Shown: piece by piece, positions 1-6,674 of the stretch
How the letters are laid out: every line of letters starts with the position of its first letter
How positions within the stretch are numbered: the first letter of the stretch is position 1
Assembly: GCA_017558425.1 (NCBI GenBank)
Contig: JAFYVD010000041.1
Coordinates: 1 to 8,845 of the forward strand
DNA: 8,845 bases
Origin: Clostridia bacterium
GTDB lineage: Bacteria; Bacillota_A; Clostridia; RUG12999
Reading direction: 5' to 3'
The notes under the pieces: generated by a model
What the model saw: the letters and a program-made list of their open reading frames with translations, nothing else
What the model was told of the DNA's origin: nothing
Database searches by the model: none
Program-made: the position numbers and the translations under genes

Positions 1-2
1 CA

Positions 3-179
3 ATGTTTCTTTATAAAGATTCTGACATATCATATGCTATAGAATCAACCAATGCATATGAAGTATCGCCGTTTTTTCGGCAACAGTACCAATTGTTCCG
101 GCACGGAACACAAATCCTTCGCCGAACAGAACTTCGGTGTATTTATGTGCGTTGGGCTGATAATCGCCCGAAAAGTTAA
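3..179 (+). other. Left-edge open frame, possible 3' fragment of another gene
   Basis: A plus-strand frame is open from base 3 or earlier to a stop at 177-179. Only the first 20 or so codons lie outside polC; from about base 66 onward the frame is simply antisense to polC. The outer codons read ...DSDISYAIESTNAYEV, which faintly resembles the stretch after motif IV of Cof-type HAD phosphatases (pattern like DISxAMxNAxxEVK). The resemblance is weak, was judged by eye, and could be chance. If real, this gene and polC are both broken at the same point, which would mean a rearrangement or a chimeric join. Confidence 0.2.
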
Positions 180-3069
180 GGTCGATATCGGGTTCTTTGT
201 CGCCGTCAAAGCCAAGGAAGGTTTCAAAGGGGATGTCGTGCCCGTTTTTGTTGTACATTGTGCCGCAGACGGGACAAGGTTTGTCCTCCATATCGCAACC
301 GGAGGGCGCAGACCCGTCCATTATAAATTCGCTATGCTTACAGTTGGGGCAAACATAGTGAGGCTGGAGTGCATTAACCTCGGTAATTCCTAAAAGAAAC
401 GCTACAAATGAGGAACCTACCGAACCTCGGGAACCTACAAGATATCCATCTTCAAGCGACTTCCAAACCAGCTTTTGTGCGATAATATAAAGCACCGAAT
501 AACCGTTTTTAATAATTGAACCAAGCTCCCTGTCCATTCGGGTTTTAACCTGTTCGGGGAGAGGGTCGCCGTAAATTTCAATCGCCTTTTTGGTGGAAAT
601 ATTTACAATATCTTCTTCAGCACCGTCCATTTCGGGAGTGTGCGGTTCGTCGGGCAAAAGCTGAATGGTTTCAACCATATCGGCAATTTTGTTGGTGTTT
701 TCAACAACAACCTTGTATGCAAGCTCGTCCCCAAGATAGGAAAACTCGTCCAGCATTTGCTGAGTGGTTCTGAAATAAAGAGGCGCTTGCTTGTCGGCAT
801 CTTCAAAGCCGAGCGAATCCATTAAAATTCGGCGGAACGCCTCGTCCGACGGGTTCATAAAATGAACGTCGCCCGTTGCAACAACGGGAATTCCAAGTCT
901 GTCGGCGGTATCTATAATGGTTTTGTTGATTTTATGCAATTCTTTTTCGCCCGAAACTCTGCCGTTACGAATCATAAATTCATTGTTTCCGTCGGGCTGA
1001 ATTTCAAGATAATCGTAAAAAGATGCAATTTTATCTATAACCTTTTGTTTTTTTCCGTTTAAAACTGCCTTGTAAACCTCGCCTGCTTCACACGCACTGC
1101 CCAGAATAATACCTTCACGGTATGTCTCAATTAAACTGTGTGGTACAAGCGGTTTGCGATAAAAATGTTTGAGGTGGGATTCGGAAATTATGTGATACAT
1201 ATTTTCCAGCCCTTTTTTATTTTTGGCAATCATCACAAAATGGTGATATTTCGCTTTTTTGCTGTTTTCACAAAGGTCGGTGTTCAAAAGGTCAATATCC
1301 GTTATCTCTTTGTCCTTCAGCATAACAAAACAGCGTTTGAGCACTTCGGCAGTGGCTTCGGCATCATCTACCGCGCGGTGATGATTGTCAAGCGAGACAT
1401 TTAAAAGCTTCACCATTGCCGCAAGCCCGTGACGCTTCTGCTCGGGGAAAAGTGCACGGCACAGTTCCAACGTGTCAAGATAGCAATAGTCAAACTCCAT
1501 GCCCAGCTGCTCGTAAACCACTCGCATAAACCCAACGTCAAAGTTGGCGTTATGCGCCACAAGCACGCATCCCTTGCAGAACTCTTCAAATTTCGGGCAA
1601 ACTGATGCTATGTCGGGTGCATCCTTCACCATTTCGTCGGTGATGGAAGTGATTTCTGTGATATTGTCGGGAATGTGTCTGCCGGGGTTTACAAAAGATG
1701 AAAAACGGTCTGTAATTTCGCCTTTTTCCACTTTTACGGCACCAATTTCTATAATTTTGTCGTCAACGGGAGAAAATCCGGTGGTTTCCAGGTCAAAAAC
1801 CACAAATGACGAATCAATGGTGTAATCCTGTTTTACGTTATAAGTAATTGCAAGCTCGTTGCTGCAGAGATAGCCTTCCACGCCATAAAGCACTTTAATG
1901 CCACGTTTTTTCGCCACATCAAAAGCGTCGGGGAATGCCTGCGCCACACCATGGTCGGTGATGGCAATTGCGCTGTGTCCCCAGTCTGCCGCACGGTTTA
2001 TAAGGTCTTTTGCGGAGGAAACGCCGTCCATTGCGGACATTTTTGTGTGCAGGTGAAGCTCCACACGTTTCACTTCGGCGTCGTCCGTCAGAATTTCTTT
2101 TTCAAGCAGATTTATGCTGGAGGGACGGAGCACAAGCTCTTTGTCAAAATCGTCAAACTCAACTCTGCCGCTCACCGCAACATACGCGCCCTTTTTCAGC
2201 CCTGCAAGAAGCTTGTCGAGTCTCGCCTGAGCTTTGGCTTTTTTATCCTCTTCGGCATCCGAACGTGCTCCCTCAAAGGATTTTACTTTAATTGAGCTGG
2301 TATAGTCGGTAATCGCAAATGACAAAACTGTGCTGCCGCTTTTAATTTCCTTGGTTTCCAGCGAAAGCACATCGCCACGGACAACAACCTCTTTCATTGG
2401 CGACAGAATTGTCGAAATTGCAATCGGTTCAAGGTCGAAAATTTTTCTGCCTTTGAGGATTGCGCTGTATTCCGCTTTTGGCGGCGGAGGCAGCTCGATA
2501 TCGGGAGGTGCAATTTCAGGTTCTGCTTTTTGCTGAGGCTGCTCGGGTTCGGGAATTGTGATAATATCCTCAATTTTCGGAAGTTCAGCAAGCGGTTCGC
2601 CCGTAAGAACAAAGGAGATTTCGTATTTTCTGCCCGTTTCTTCAAACAAAACAGATTGCAGAATCTCTGCCGATTTGCCGCTTTTTAGCAGTTCCACACA
2701 GTCGCTTTTCACAACGATGGTTATTTTATCCCCCTCGGTCAGCCAATCGGCATCCGAAAGCAGACAATGAGCAATGGCATATTTTTCGGACAGACGCGCA
2801 AGCAAGTGGGAGCTGTACGCAGTGCAAAGCTCCTTCTTGGTGAGTTCCAGATGAGAATAATCGTAAAAACACAATATTTTCATTCCCGGATACTGCTTTT
2901 TTGTCTGTGAAAGGATGTGTGCCACTTCCTTTTCGCCCAGGAACCTGTGCGGTTTTATGAAAAGCTCCAGTTTTTTCTGAGCAGAATAAAGCTTCGCACG
3001 GGTAATTTCTATATTCTCAATACCTTCAATTTTGCCGCTGTCGGCAATAAGTTCTGTAATAGGTGGCAT
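37..3069 (-). CDS. polC: DNA polymerase III PolC-type alpha subunit, C-terminally truncated
   Basis: Replicative DNA polymerase of low-GC Gram-positive bacteria, with 3'-5' proofreading built in. Domains in order: an N-terminal region, a proline-rich linker (about residues 172-198), an OB fold (about 225-325), the PHP domain (HLHTKMS at 339, ITDHG at 370), an inserted DEDDh exonuclease (DLETTG at 426, HNANFD at 506, HRAVDDAEAT at 564), the second part of PHP, then the polymerase core with a zinc site (CPNC at 907, CPVC at 932) and the catalytic DIDLNFSGDYQ (Asp 961 and 963). The family is usually about 1,400 residues or more; this frame has 1010. Homology stops after GTVAEKTA (residue 1001), followed by nine unrelated residues and a TAG. 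The rest of the palm, including the third catalytic Asp, the fingers and the clamp-binding part are missing, so the product as read could not polymerise. The start is ATG 3069-3067 with AGGAG six bases upstream. Confidence 0.95.
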   Translation of the reverse strand: MPPITELIADSGKIEGIENIEITRAKLYSAQKKLELFIKPHRFLGEKEVAHILSQTKKQYPGMKILCFYDYSHLELTKKELCTAYSSHLLARLSEKYAIAHCLLSDADWLTEGDKITIVVKSDCVELLKSGKSAEILQSVLFEETGRKYEISFVLTGEPLAELPKIEDIITIPEPEQPQQKAEPEIAPPDIELPPPPKAEYSAILKGRKIFDLEPIAISTILSPMKEVVVRGDVLSLETKEIKSGSTVLSFAITDYTSSIKVKSFEGARSDAEEDKKAKAQARLDKLLAGLKKGAYVAVSGRVEFDDFDKELVLRPSSINLLEKEILTDDAEVKRVELHLHTKMSAMDGVSSAKDLINRAADWGHSAIAITDHGVAQAFPDAFDVAKKRGIKVLYGVEGYLCSNELAITYNVKQDYTIDSSFVVFDLETTGFSPVDDKIIEIGAVKVEKGEITDRFSSFVNPGRHIPDNITEITSITDEMVKDAPDIASVCPKFEEFCKGCVLVAHNANFDVGFMRVVYEQLGMEFDYCYLDTLELCRALFPEQKRHGLAAMVKLLNVSLDNHHRAVDDAEATAEVLKRCFVMLKDKEITDIDLLNTDLCENSKKAKYHHFVMIAKNKKGLENMYHIISESHLKHFYRKPLVPHSLIETYREGIILGSACEAGEVYKAVLNGKKQKVIDKIASFYDYLEIQPDGNNEFMIRNGRVSGEKELHKINKTIIDTADRLGIPVVATGDVHFMNPSDEAFRRILMDSLGFEDADKQAPLYFRTTQQMLDEFSYLGDELAYKVVVENTNKIADMVETIQLLPDEPHTPEMDGAEEDIVNISTKKAIEIYGDPLPEQVKTRMDRELGSIIKNGYSVLYIIAQKLVWKSLEDGYLVGSRGSVGSSFVAFLLGITEVNALQPHYVCPNCKHSEFIMDGSAPSGCDMEDKPCPVCGTMYNKNGHDIPFETFLGFDGDKEPDIDLNFSGDYQPNAHKYTEVLFGEGFVFRAGTIGTVAEKTAILHMHWLIL

Positions 3070-3075
3070 AATAAA

Positions 3076-3080
3076 CTCCT
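3076..3080 (-). promoter_or_regulatory. polC ribosome binding site
   Basis: AGGAG on the minus strand with a six-base spacer to ATG 3069. This fixes the polC start. Confidence 0.75.
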
Positions 3081-3091
3081 GAAATTTAGTA

Positions 3092-3152
3092 GTAGGGTCG
3101 GTTCACGAACCGCCCGCGGGTCTCCCCTAAAAGCCGTCAGGCGAATTTAGCT
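3092..3152. repeat. GC-rich palindromic repeat in the polC leader
   Basis: The polC leader (about 100 nt from the predicted start site to the ATG) contains a GC-rich block unlike its AT-rich flanks. At its core is the perfect palindrome CGGTTC-AC-GAACCG (3099-3112), flanked by GGG (3095-3097) and CCC (3113-3115) that can extend the stem, then CGCGGG and TCTCCCC. GTAGGG...CCGCCCGCGGG blocks of this style are, from memory, common as dispersed intergenic repeats in clostridial gut genomes; that it is such a repeat here is inference. Only one copy is present in this window. The block would be transcribed as part of the polC leader. Confidence 0.45.
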
Positions 3153-3181
3153 GAATAGATTTAACCTTGTTAAATCTATTC
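3153..3181. promoter_or_regulatory. Perfect 13-bp inverted repeat over the polC promoter
   Basis: GAATAGATTTAAC (3153-3165) and GTTAAATCTATTC (3169-3181) are exact reverse complements separated by three bases (CTT). The right arm shares four bases with the polC -10 (3178-3183), and the centre lies just past the predicted transcription start (about 3171). Only part of the repeat would be in the RNA, so it fits a DNA operator better than an mRNA hairpin. The binding protein is unknown. Confidence 0.6.
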
Positions 3182-3206
3182 TACCACAACCGACAAAATT
3201 TTTCAA
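3178..3206 (-). promoter_or_regulatory. Predicted sigma-A promoter of polC
   Basis: On the minus strand: -35 TTGAAA (3206-3201), a 17-base spacer, and -10 TAGAAT (3183-3178) preceded by TGG, an extended -10. Predicted start near 3171. The run TAGAATAGATTTAA is identical at the rnhB promoter. Confidence 0.75.
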
Positions 3207-3209
3207 CTA

Positions 3210-3236
3210 AAAAAACACCCCGTCGGGGTGTTTTTT
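3210..3236. terminator. Bidirectional intrinsic terminator
   Basis: AAAAAACACCCC (3210-3221), loop GTC, GGGGTGTTTTTT (3225-3236): a 12-bp stem with a GC core and T-tracts on both strands. It sits 14 bases after the transporter stop codon and just upstream of the polC -35. It should therefore stop leftward transcription from the transporter before it enters polC. Confidence 0.9.
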
Positions 3237-3250
3237 GCAAATTCATCAAG

Positions 3251-4120
3251 CTATATATTAAGAACAACTATTGCCGCAATCCCTAAAAACATTCCGGCAA
3301 GCTGCATCTTTGTGAATTTTTCTTTGTAAAGAAATACCGTAAAGAGGAATGAAATCACAAAGGAAACTCCTGAGGCAAGCGGAGTTACAAGCGACACGGG
3401 CAGGAACAGATAAACCGCAACGTTTAAAATATTTGTTATTCCGTTGCATACACCTGCACACAGACCAAATCCCGTACCATGTTTTATAATATATCCCATC
3501 TGATTGCGTTCTTTGAAAAAGCTTGCAATCAAAAGGGCAAGGAAAGAACCTCCCAGCGAAATAACGAGAAATTCGTTTGTGCACTGGTCGTCGAAGCGCA
3601 CCTGCTGAATTTTCGAAATGACGCTGATAAAGCCATTTGCGACGGTTGTGAGCATAACATGGAGAAGCCATTTGCCAAATTTTCCTTCGGTCTTTTTCTC
3701 CTCTTTTTTCTCGTCCGGGCCCAGATTTCTCACTATCAGAGAAGCGAAAATAAGGAAAACGCCGATATATGTGAAAATGGTTGAAGGTTCTTTCAAAAAC
3801 GCCAATCCATAAACCAGCGGAATTATCATCGAAAAGGATGATACCATCCTTGTCATTATGTAAGAACCGTATTGATATGCGGCATACATACTGTAAAACC
3901 CAACGGCGAAAAATACGCAGCTTATGAGCCCGTAAAACCACAGCTCGGGCGGGAAATTCAGACCGTTTCTATCGCTGACGATAAAATAAATCATGGAGAA
4001 AAAGGATATTATCGCATTAAAAAACAGACCGCCTTCTCCGTATTTTTTCCCGTATCCTCTCACAAACACCCCTTCGATGTTGTAAGTAAGTGAACGTAAA
4101 AGTATAAGTAAATAACCCAA
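3251..4120 (-). CDS. EamA/DMT-family transporter
   Basis: Integral membrane protein of the drug/metabolite transporter superfamily, 289 residues with two homologous EamA halves (about 1-133 and 150-289), roughly ten hydrophobic helices, and a charged lysine/glutamate-rich loop between them (136-149). Each half ends in the typical pattern: FLKEPSTIFTYIGVFLIFAS in the first (from 108), and a VFLYKEKFTKMQLAG-type stretch in the second (from 262). The substrate cannot be told; family members export amino acids, nucleobases, drugs or sugars. The frame is open upstream to 4435, but that extension overlaps divergent rnhB and lies upstream of the predicted promoter, so it is not translated from it. 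TTG at 4120 is preferred because AGGGTGAT lies four bases upstream; GTG at 4129 is the alternative. It appears monocistronic. Confidence 0.88.
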   Translation of the reverse strand: MGYLLILLRSLTYNIEGVFVRGYGKKYGEGGLFFNAIISFFSMIYFIVSDRNGLNFPPELWFYGLISCVFFAVGFYSMYAAYQYGSYIMTRMVSSFSMIIPLVYGLAFLKEPSTIFTYIGVFLIFASLIVRNLGPDEKKEEKKTEGKFGKWLLHVMLTTVANGFISVISKIQQVRFDDQCTNEFLVISLGGSFLALLIASFFKERNQMGYIIKHGTGFGLCAGVCNGITNILNVAVYLFLPVSLVTPLASGVSFVISFLFTVFLYKEKFTKMQLAGMFLGIAAIVVLNI

Positions 4121-4124
4121 TATA

Positions 4125-4132
4125 ATCACCCT
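4125..4132 (-). promoter_or_regulatory. Ribosome binding site choosing the TTG start
   Basis: AGGGTGAT on the minus strand matches the 3' part of the consensus AGGAGGTGAT and sits four bases before TTG 4120. The competing GTG at 4129 lies inside this site and has no separate Shine-Dalgarno sequence. Confidence 0.55.
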
Positions 4133-4150
4133 AATTTCAAACTCTGAGTT

Positions 4151-4179
4151 ATTATAACACACCCGCAACGCATCGTCAA
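4151..4179 (-). promoter_or_regulatory. Predicted sigma-A promoter of the EamA transporter
   Basis: On the minus strand: -35 TTGACG (4179-4174), a 17-base spacer, and -10 TATAAT (4156-4151) preceded by TGT, an extended -10. The predicted start near 4145 leaves a leader of about 25 nt and rules out the upstream part of the open frame as coding from this promoter. Confidence 0.8.
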
Positions 4180-4181
4180 TA

Positions 4182-4221
4182 GAAAAAATACTGTATTTTG
4201 TTGAAAAAATCCGTATTTTGT
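4182..4221. promoter_or_regulatory. Two operator-like palindromes as a direct repeat
   Basis: GAAAAAATACTGTATTTTGT (4182-4201) is followed by GAAAAAATCCGTATTTTGT (4203-4221); the GTATTTTGT parts are exactly 20 bp apart, about two helical turns. The first contains the perfect palindrome AAAATAC-T-GTATTTT (4185-4199). The second is the same with one base missing and an altered centre. They lie between the divergent -35 boxes and across the rnhB -35 and spacer, a good position for a shared regulator. I do not recognise the motif. Confidence 0.5.
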
Positions 4222-4229
4222 GATAGAAT
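4201..4229 (+). promoter_or_regulatory. Predicted sigma-A promoter of rnhB
   Basis: -35 TTGAAA (4201-4206), a 17-base spacer, and -10 TAGAAT (4224-4229) preceded by TGA, an extended -10. Predicted start near 4236, leaving a leader of about 27 nt before ATG 4263. Confidence 0.8.
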
Positions 4230-4262
4230 AGATTTAATGGAATTGTGCTGACGGAGGAAATT

Positions 4263-4991
4263 ATGAAAAAAACTGAAATTTTAAAATATTTAAAATCCCT
4301 GCCGGGCGAACAGTTTGTGTCCGAAACGGCAAGGCTTGCCGCTGAAGGGGAAGAAATCCCGGCATCTATGATAAAACGTCTTGAAGAATACCAAAGAGTG
4401 CTGGGTATGCGGCAGTTTGACCTGTCAAAAGGCAAAATCGTCGCAGGGGTTGACGAAGCAGGCAGAGGTCCGCTTGCGGGGCACGTTTATACTGCGGCTG
4501 TGATTCTGCCCGAAAATGTGGTGATTGAAGGGCTGAACGATTCAAAAAAGCTCAGCGAAAAAAAACGCGAGGAGCTTTATGACATTATCATGGAAAAAGC
4601 GCTTTATTACAACGTTGTTTACGCCGATTGCGAGGAAATTGACAGAATAAACATCAGGAATGCCACCCTCGGAGCAATGAAAAAAGCGGCGGAAGGGCTG
4701 CCCGTCCGTCCGGACAAATTGCTTGTTGACGGCAACGCCCTGCCCGACACCGACATTCCGTCCGAATATGTTATCAAAGGCGATGCCAAAAGCATGGCGA
4801 TTGCGGCGGCGTCCATCCTTGCAAAGGTGACAAGGGACAGGTACATAAAAGAAATGGCGGAAATCTATCCGCAGTACGGGTTTGATAAAAACAAAGGGTA
4901 CGGCACTGCCGACCATATTGCGGCAATTAAAGAGTTCGGTCCCTGCCCCATCCACAGAAGAAGTTTTATAAAAAACTTTGTACGAAATTAA
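4263..4991 (+). CDS. rnhB: Ribonuclease HII
   Basis: Cytosolic metal-dependent endonuclease that cuts RNA in RNA/DNA hybrids and begins removal of single ribonucleotides misincorporated in DNA. It is 242 residues. The type 2 RNase H core starts near residue 58 with AGVDEAGRGPLAG (Asp 64, Glu 65), then NDSKKLSEKKREE, LLVDGN (Asp 156), GDAKSMAIAAASILAKVTRDR (Asp 192) and YGFDKNKGYGTADH, so all four acidic catalytic residues are present. An N-terminal extension of about 55 mostly helical residues resembles that of longer Gram-positive RnhB proteins. One small oddity is HVYTAAV after GPLAG, where most homologues have PVVAAAV. The start is ATG 4263 with GGAGG five bases upstream; an in-frame GTG at 4245 lacks such a site. 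It has its own promoter and is followed five bases after its stop by the next gene's promoter. Confidence 0.96.
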   Translation: MKKTEILKYLKSLPGEQFVSETARLAAEGEEIPASMIKRLEEYQRVLGMRQFDLSKGKIVAGVDEAGRGPLAGHVYTAAVILPENVVIEGLNDSKKLSEKKREELYDIIMEKALYYNVVYADCEEIDRINIRNATLGAMKKAAEGLPVRPDKLLVDGNALPDTDIPSEYVIKGDAKSMAIAAASILAKVTRDRYIKEMAEIYPQYGFDKNKGYGTADHIAAIKEFGPCPIHRRSFIKNFVRN

Positions 4992-4995
4992 TTTA

Positions 4996-5024
4996 TTGAC
5001 AATCAAAAAGTAAAGTGATATAAT
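4996..5024 (+). promoter_or_regulatory. Consensus sigma-A promoter of the lipoprotein gene
   Basis: A perfect TTGACA (4996-5001), a 17-base spacer and a perfect TATAAT (5019-5024), with TGA before the -10. It starts five bases after the rnhB stop codon. Together with AAGGAGG at 5044-5050, nine bases before the ATG, it predicts very strong expression. The predicted start is near 5031, giving a short leader with no room for a riboswitch. Confidence 0.9.
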
Positions 5025-5059
5025 CATTTATATCCAAATTTTTAAGGAGGCTTTTTAAA

Positions 5060-6541
5060 ATGAAAGTTAAAAAGATTTTGGCAGCTGTGCTTGCTCTCGG
5101 TCTTGTTGTTTCTGCAGCAGGGTGCGCAAAGAAAAACACAGCAGGTCTTGATGCCGAAGGTAATTACGAGGTTGTATGGTATAACTCCGAACAGCCCCAG
5201 CCCGACCACGATTTAGTATATGCGGAAGTAAGCAAATATACTAAAGAAAAAATCGGCGTAACAGTTAAATATATTCCTTTTATGCCGGCTGAATACGGCG
5301 AGAAAATGCAGCTTCTTTTTGCTTCCGGTGAAAAGATTGATATGTGCTTCTCATCTTCCGGCACAAAATTCCAGCAGAACGCTCGTCAGTCTGCATACCT
5401 CGATATGGGTCCCCTGCTTGACAGCATCGGCAAACAGACAAAAGCTCTGTTCCCCGAATATGCGCTTGAATGTTTCCAGGTTGGCGGCATCCAGTATGGT
5501 ATCCCCACACTTAAAGACTGGGCTTTCCAGCCGATGGTTTCCACAAGAAAATGGAAGCTTGAAGAAGCTGGCATCAGCATGGAAGAATATCAGGGTATAA
5601 AAACTCTTGCAGACCTCACTCCCATTATTGAAAAATGGAGAGCTGTTCCCGGCCGCGAAAAAGATTATGGTCTTCTTATGAGAGGTAACCACCACCTTAT
5701 GAAGTTCCTTCCTCAGGAAACTATTGACGGTAGTGTACTCGCAGGCTTTAATTTCGACAATTACGACAAAGTTATCAACGTTTTCACAACAGATGCATTC
5801 AAAGAACTTTGCCAGCTTACAAGAAGTTGGTATAATGCCGGTTACATAAAGAATGATGCGGCTACATCCACAAGTGATGCTGATATTCAGAAAATCAACA
5901 ACTACTTTGCCGCTCACGGCGAATGGTTGCCCTACTATGGCGTGGAAAAAGACGATGACGACCCCGAAAAAACAATCTACGCTCTTAATCTCACAGTTCC
6001 CAGAATGTCCACAACTCAGGTTACAGCTTGCGGTCTTTCAATTCCTCTTACAAGCGTAAATCCTGAAAGAACAATGGAATTTATCAACCTCATCTACAAC
6101 GATGAATATGTTAAAAATACAAGTGGTTACGGTATTGAAGGCAAACACTGGGTTGCTGACGGCGATACTCACTATGCAATTCCCGAAGGCTACGAAGCTT
6201 TAAAAGACACAGGTTATGCAGCTTCTCCTCATAAAGCCGGCAACCGTTACCTCTTAAAAGTTGCTCCCAAAACACCTGCTGATATTTGGGAAAAATTCCA
6301 GGAATTCAATGAAAATTCCATCAAATCCGGTGCTATCGGTTTCTCATTTGACCCTCAGCCTGTTGAAGGTCAGATTGCAGCTGTTAACAACGTTTACAAC
6401 GAGTTCTTCAAATCTCTCATTGTAGGTGCTGTTGACCCCGAAACAGAACTCCCCAAATTCCTCAAAAAGCTCGAAGCTGTTGGTTCTAACGACATTATTG
6501 CCGAAGCACAGAGACAGTACGACGAATGGAAGAAAAAATAA
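5060..6541 (+). CDS. Extracellular solute-binding lipoprotein (family 1-like, DUF3502-type C-terminus)
   Basis: Predicted substrate-capture protein anchored to the outer face of the membrane, 493 residues. It starts with a lipoprotein signal peptide: MKVKK, a hydrophobic stretch (6-17), then SAAGC with Cys 22 as the lipidated residue. The mature protein has the look of large oligosaccharide-type ABC binding proteins: VWYNSEQPQPDHD near 39, then IGVTVKYIPF, and a YxEKMQLLFASGEKIDM segment. The C-terminal part (GFSFDPQPVEGQIAAVNNVYNEF..VDPETELPKFLKKLEAVGSNDIIAEAQRQYDEW) resembles DUF3502, found in the LipO/YtcQ-like group. The ligand is unknown; sugars or glycans are the usual guess. No permease or ATPase gene lies alongside: it is flanked by rnhB and by a terminator. 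Codons are strongly biased (ACA, GCA/GCT, CTT), which fits high expression. Confidence 0.88.
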   Translation: MKVKKILAAVLALGLVVSAAGCAKKNTAGLDAEGNYEVVWYNSEQPQPDHDLVYAEVSKYTKEKIGVTVKYIPFMPAEYGEKMQLLFASGEKIDMCFSSSGTKFQQNARQSAYLDMGPLLDSIGKQTKALFPEYALECFQVGGIQYGIPTLKDWAFQPMVSTRKWKLEEAGISMEEYQGIKTLADLTPIIEKWRAVPGREKDYGLLMRGNHHLMKFLPQETIDGSVLAGFNFDNYDKVINVFTTDAFKELCQLTRSWYNAGYIKNDAATSTSDADIQKINNYFAAHGEWLPYYGVEKDDDDPEKTIYALNLTVPRMSTTQVTACGLSIPLTSVNPERTMEFINLIYNDEYVKNTSGYGIEGKHWVADGDTHYAIPEGYEALKDTGYAASPHKAGNRYLLKVAPKTPADIWEKFQEFNENSIKSGAIGFSFDPQPVEGQIAAVNNVYNEFFKSLIVGAVDPETELPKFLKKLEAVGSNDIIAEAQRQYDEWKKK

Positions 6542-6565
6542 ACCTGTGTAGTTAATAATGCATCA

Positions 6566-6601
6566 AAAAGCGAGGTAATACGCCTGTATTGCCTCGCTTT
6601 T
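6566..6601 (+). terminator. Intrinsic terminator of the lipoprotein gene
   Basis: AAAAGCGAGGTAATAC (6566-6581), loop GCCT, GTATTGCCTCGCTTTT (6586-6601): a 16-bp stem with one T-G wobble. The T-run is only four bases and is part of the stem, so the terminator is long but has a short U-tract. It lies 25 bases after the stop codon and separates the gene from the uraA promoter. Confidence 0.8.
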
Positions 6602-6634
6602 AACGTGCCGTTCGACAACATTTGCAGAAAATTG

Positions 6635-6663
6635 TTGACAAGCCACCCGGTTAATGGTAAAAT
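6635..6663 (+). promoter_or_regulatory. Predicted sigma-A promoter of uraA-pyrR
   Basis: -35 TTGACA (6635-6640), a 17-base spacer, and -10 TAAAAT (6658-6663) preceded by TGG, an extended -10. The predicted start near 6670 puts the first base of the leader hairpin about five bases into the transcript. Confidence 0.85.
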
Positions 6664-6674
6664 ATATGTAACAT

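Noticed and set aside
37..72. Intein or group II intron interrupting polC
   Set aside because: No intein N-terminal block follows the break, the frame stops after nine codons, and there is no GTGYG-type intron start. The visible flank is too short to rule out every element.
4245..4262. Earlier GTG start for rnhB
   Set aside because: ATG 4263 has GGAGG at ideal spacing; the GTG lacks a site, and its codons run through that Shine-Dalgarno sequence.
4121..4435. N-terminal extension of the transporter frame to 4435
   Set aside because: It overlaps the divergent rnhB gene, lies upstream of the transporter's predicted promoter, and has no resemblance to the EamA N-terminus. TTG 4120 with AGGGTGAT upstream is better.
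5351..5917. 188-codon antisense frame within the lipoprotein gene
   Set aside because: It has no recognisable motif and is explained by the strong codon bias of the sense gene. Other antisense frames in polC and uraA were dropped for the same reason.
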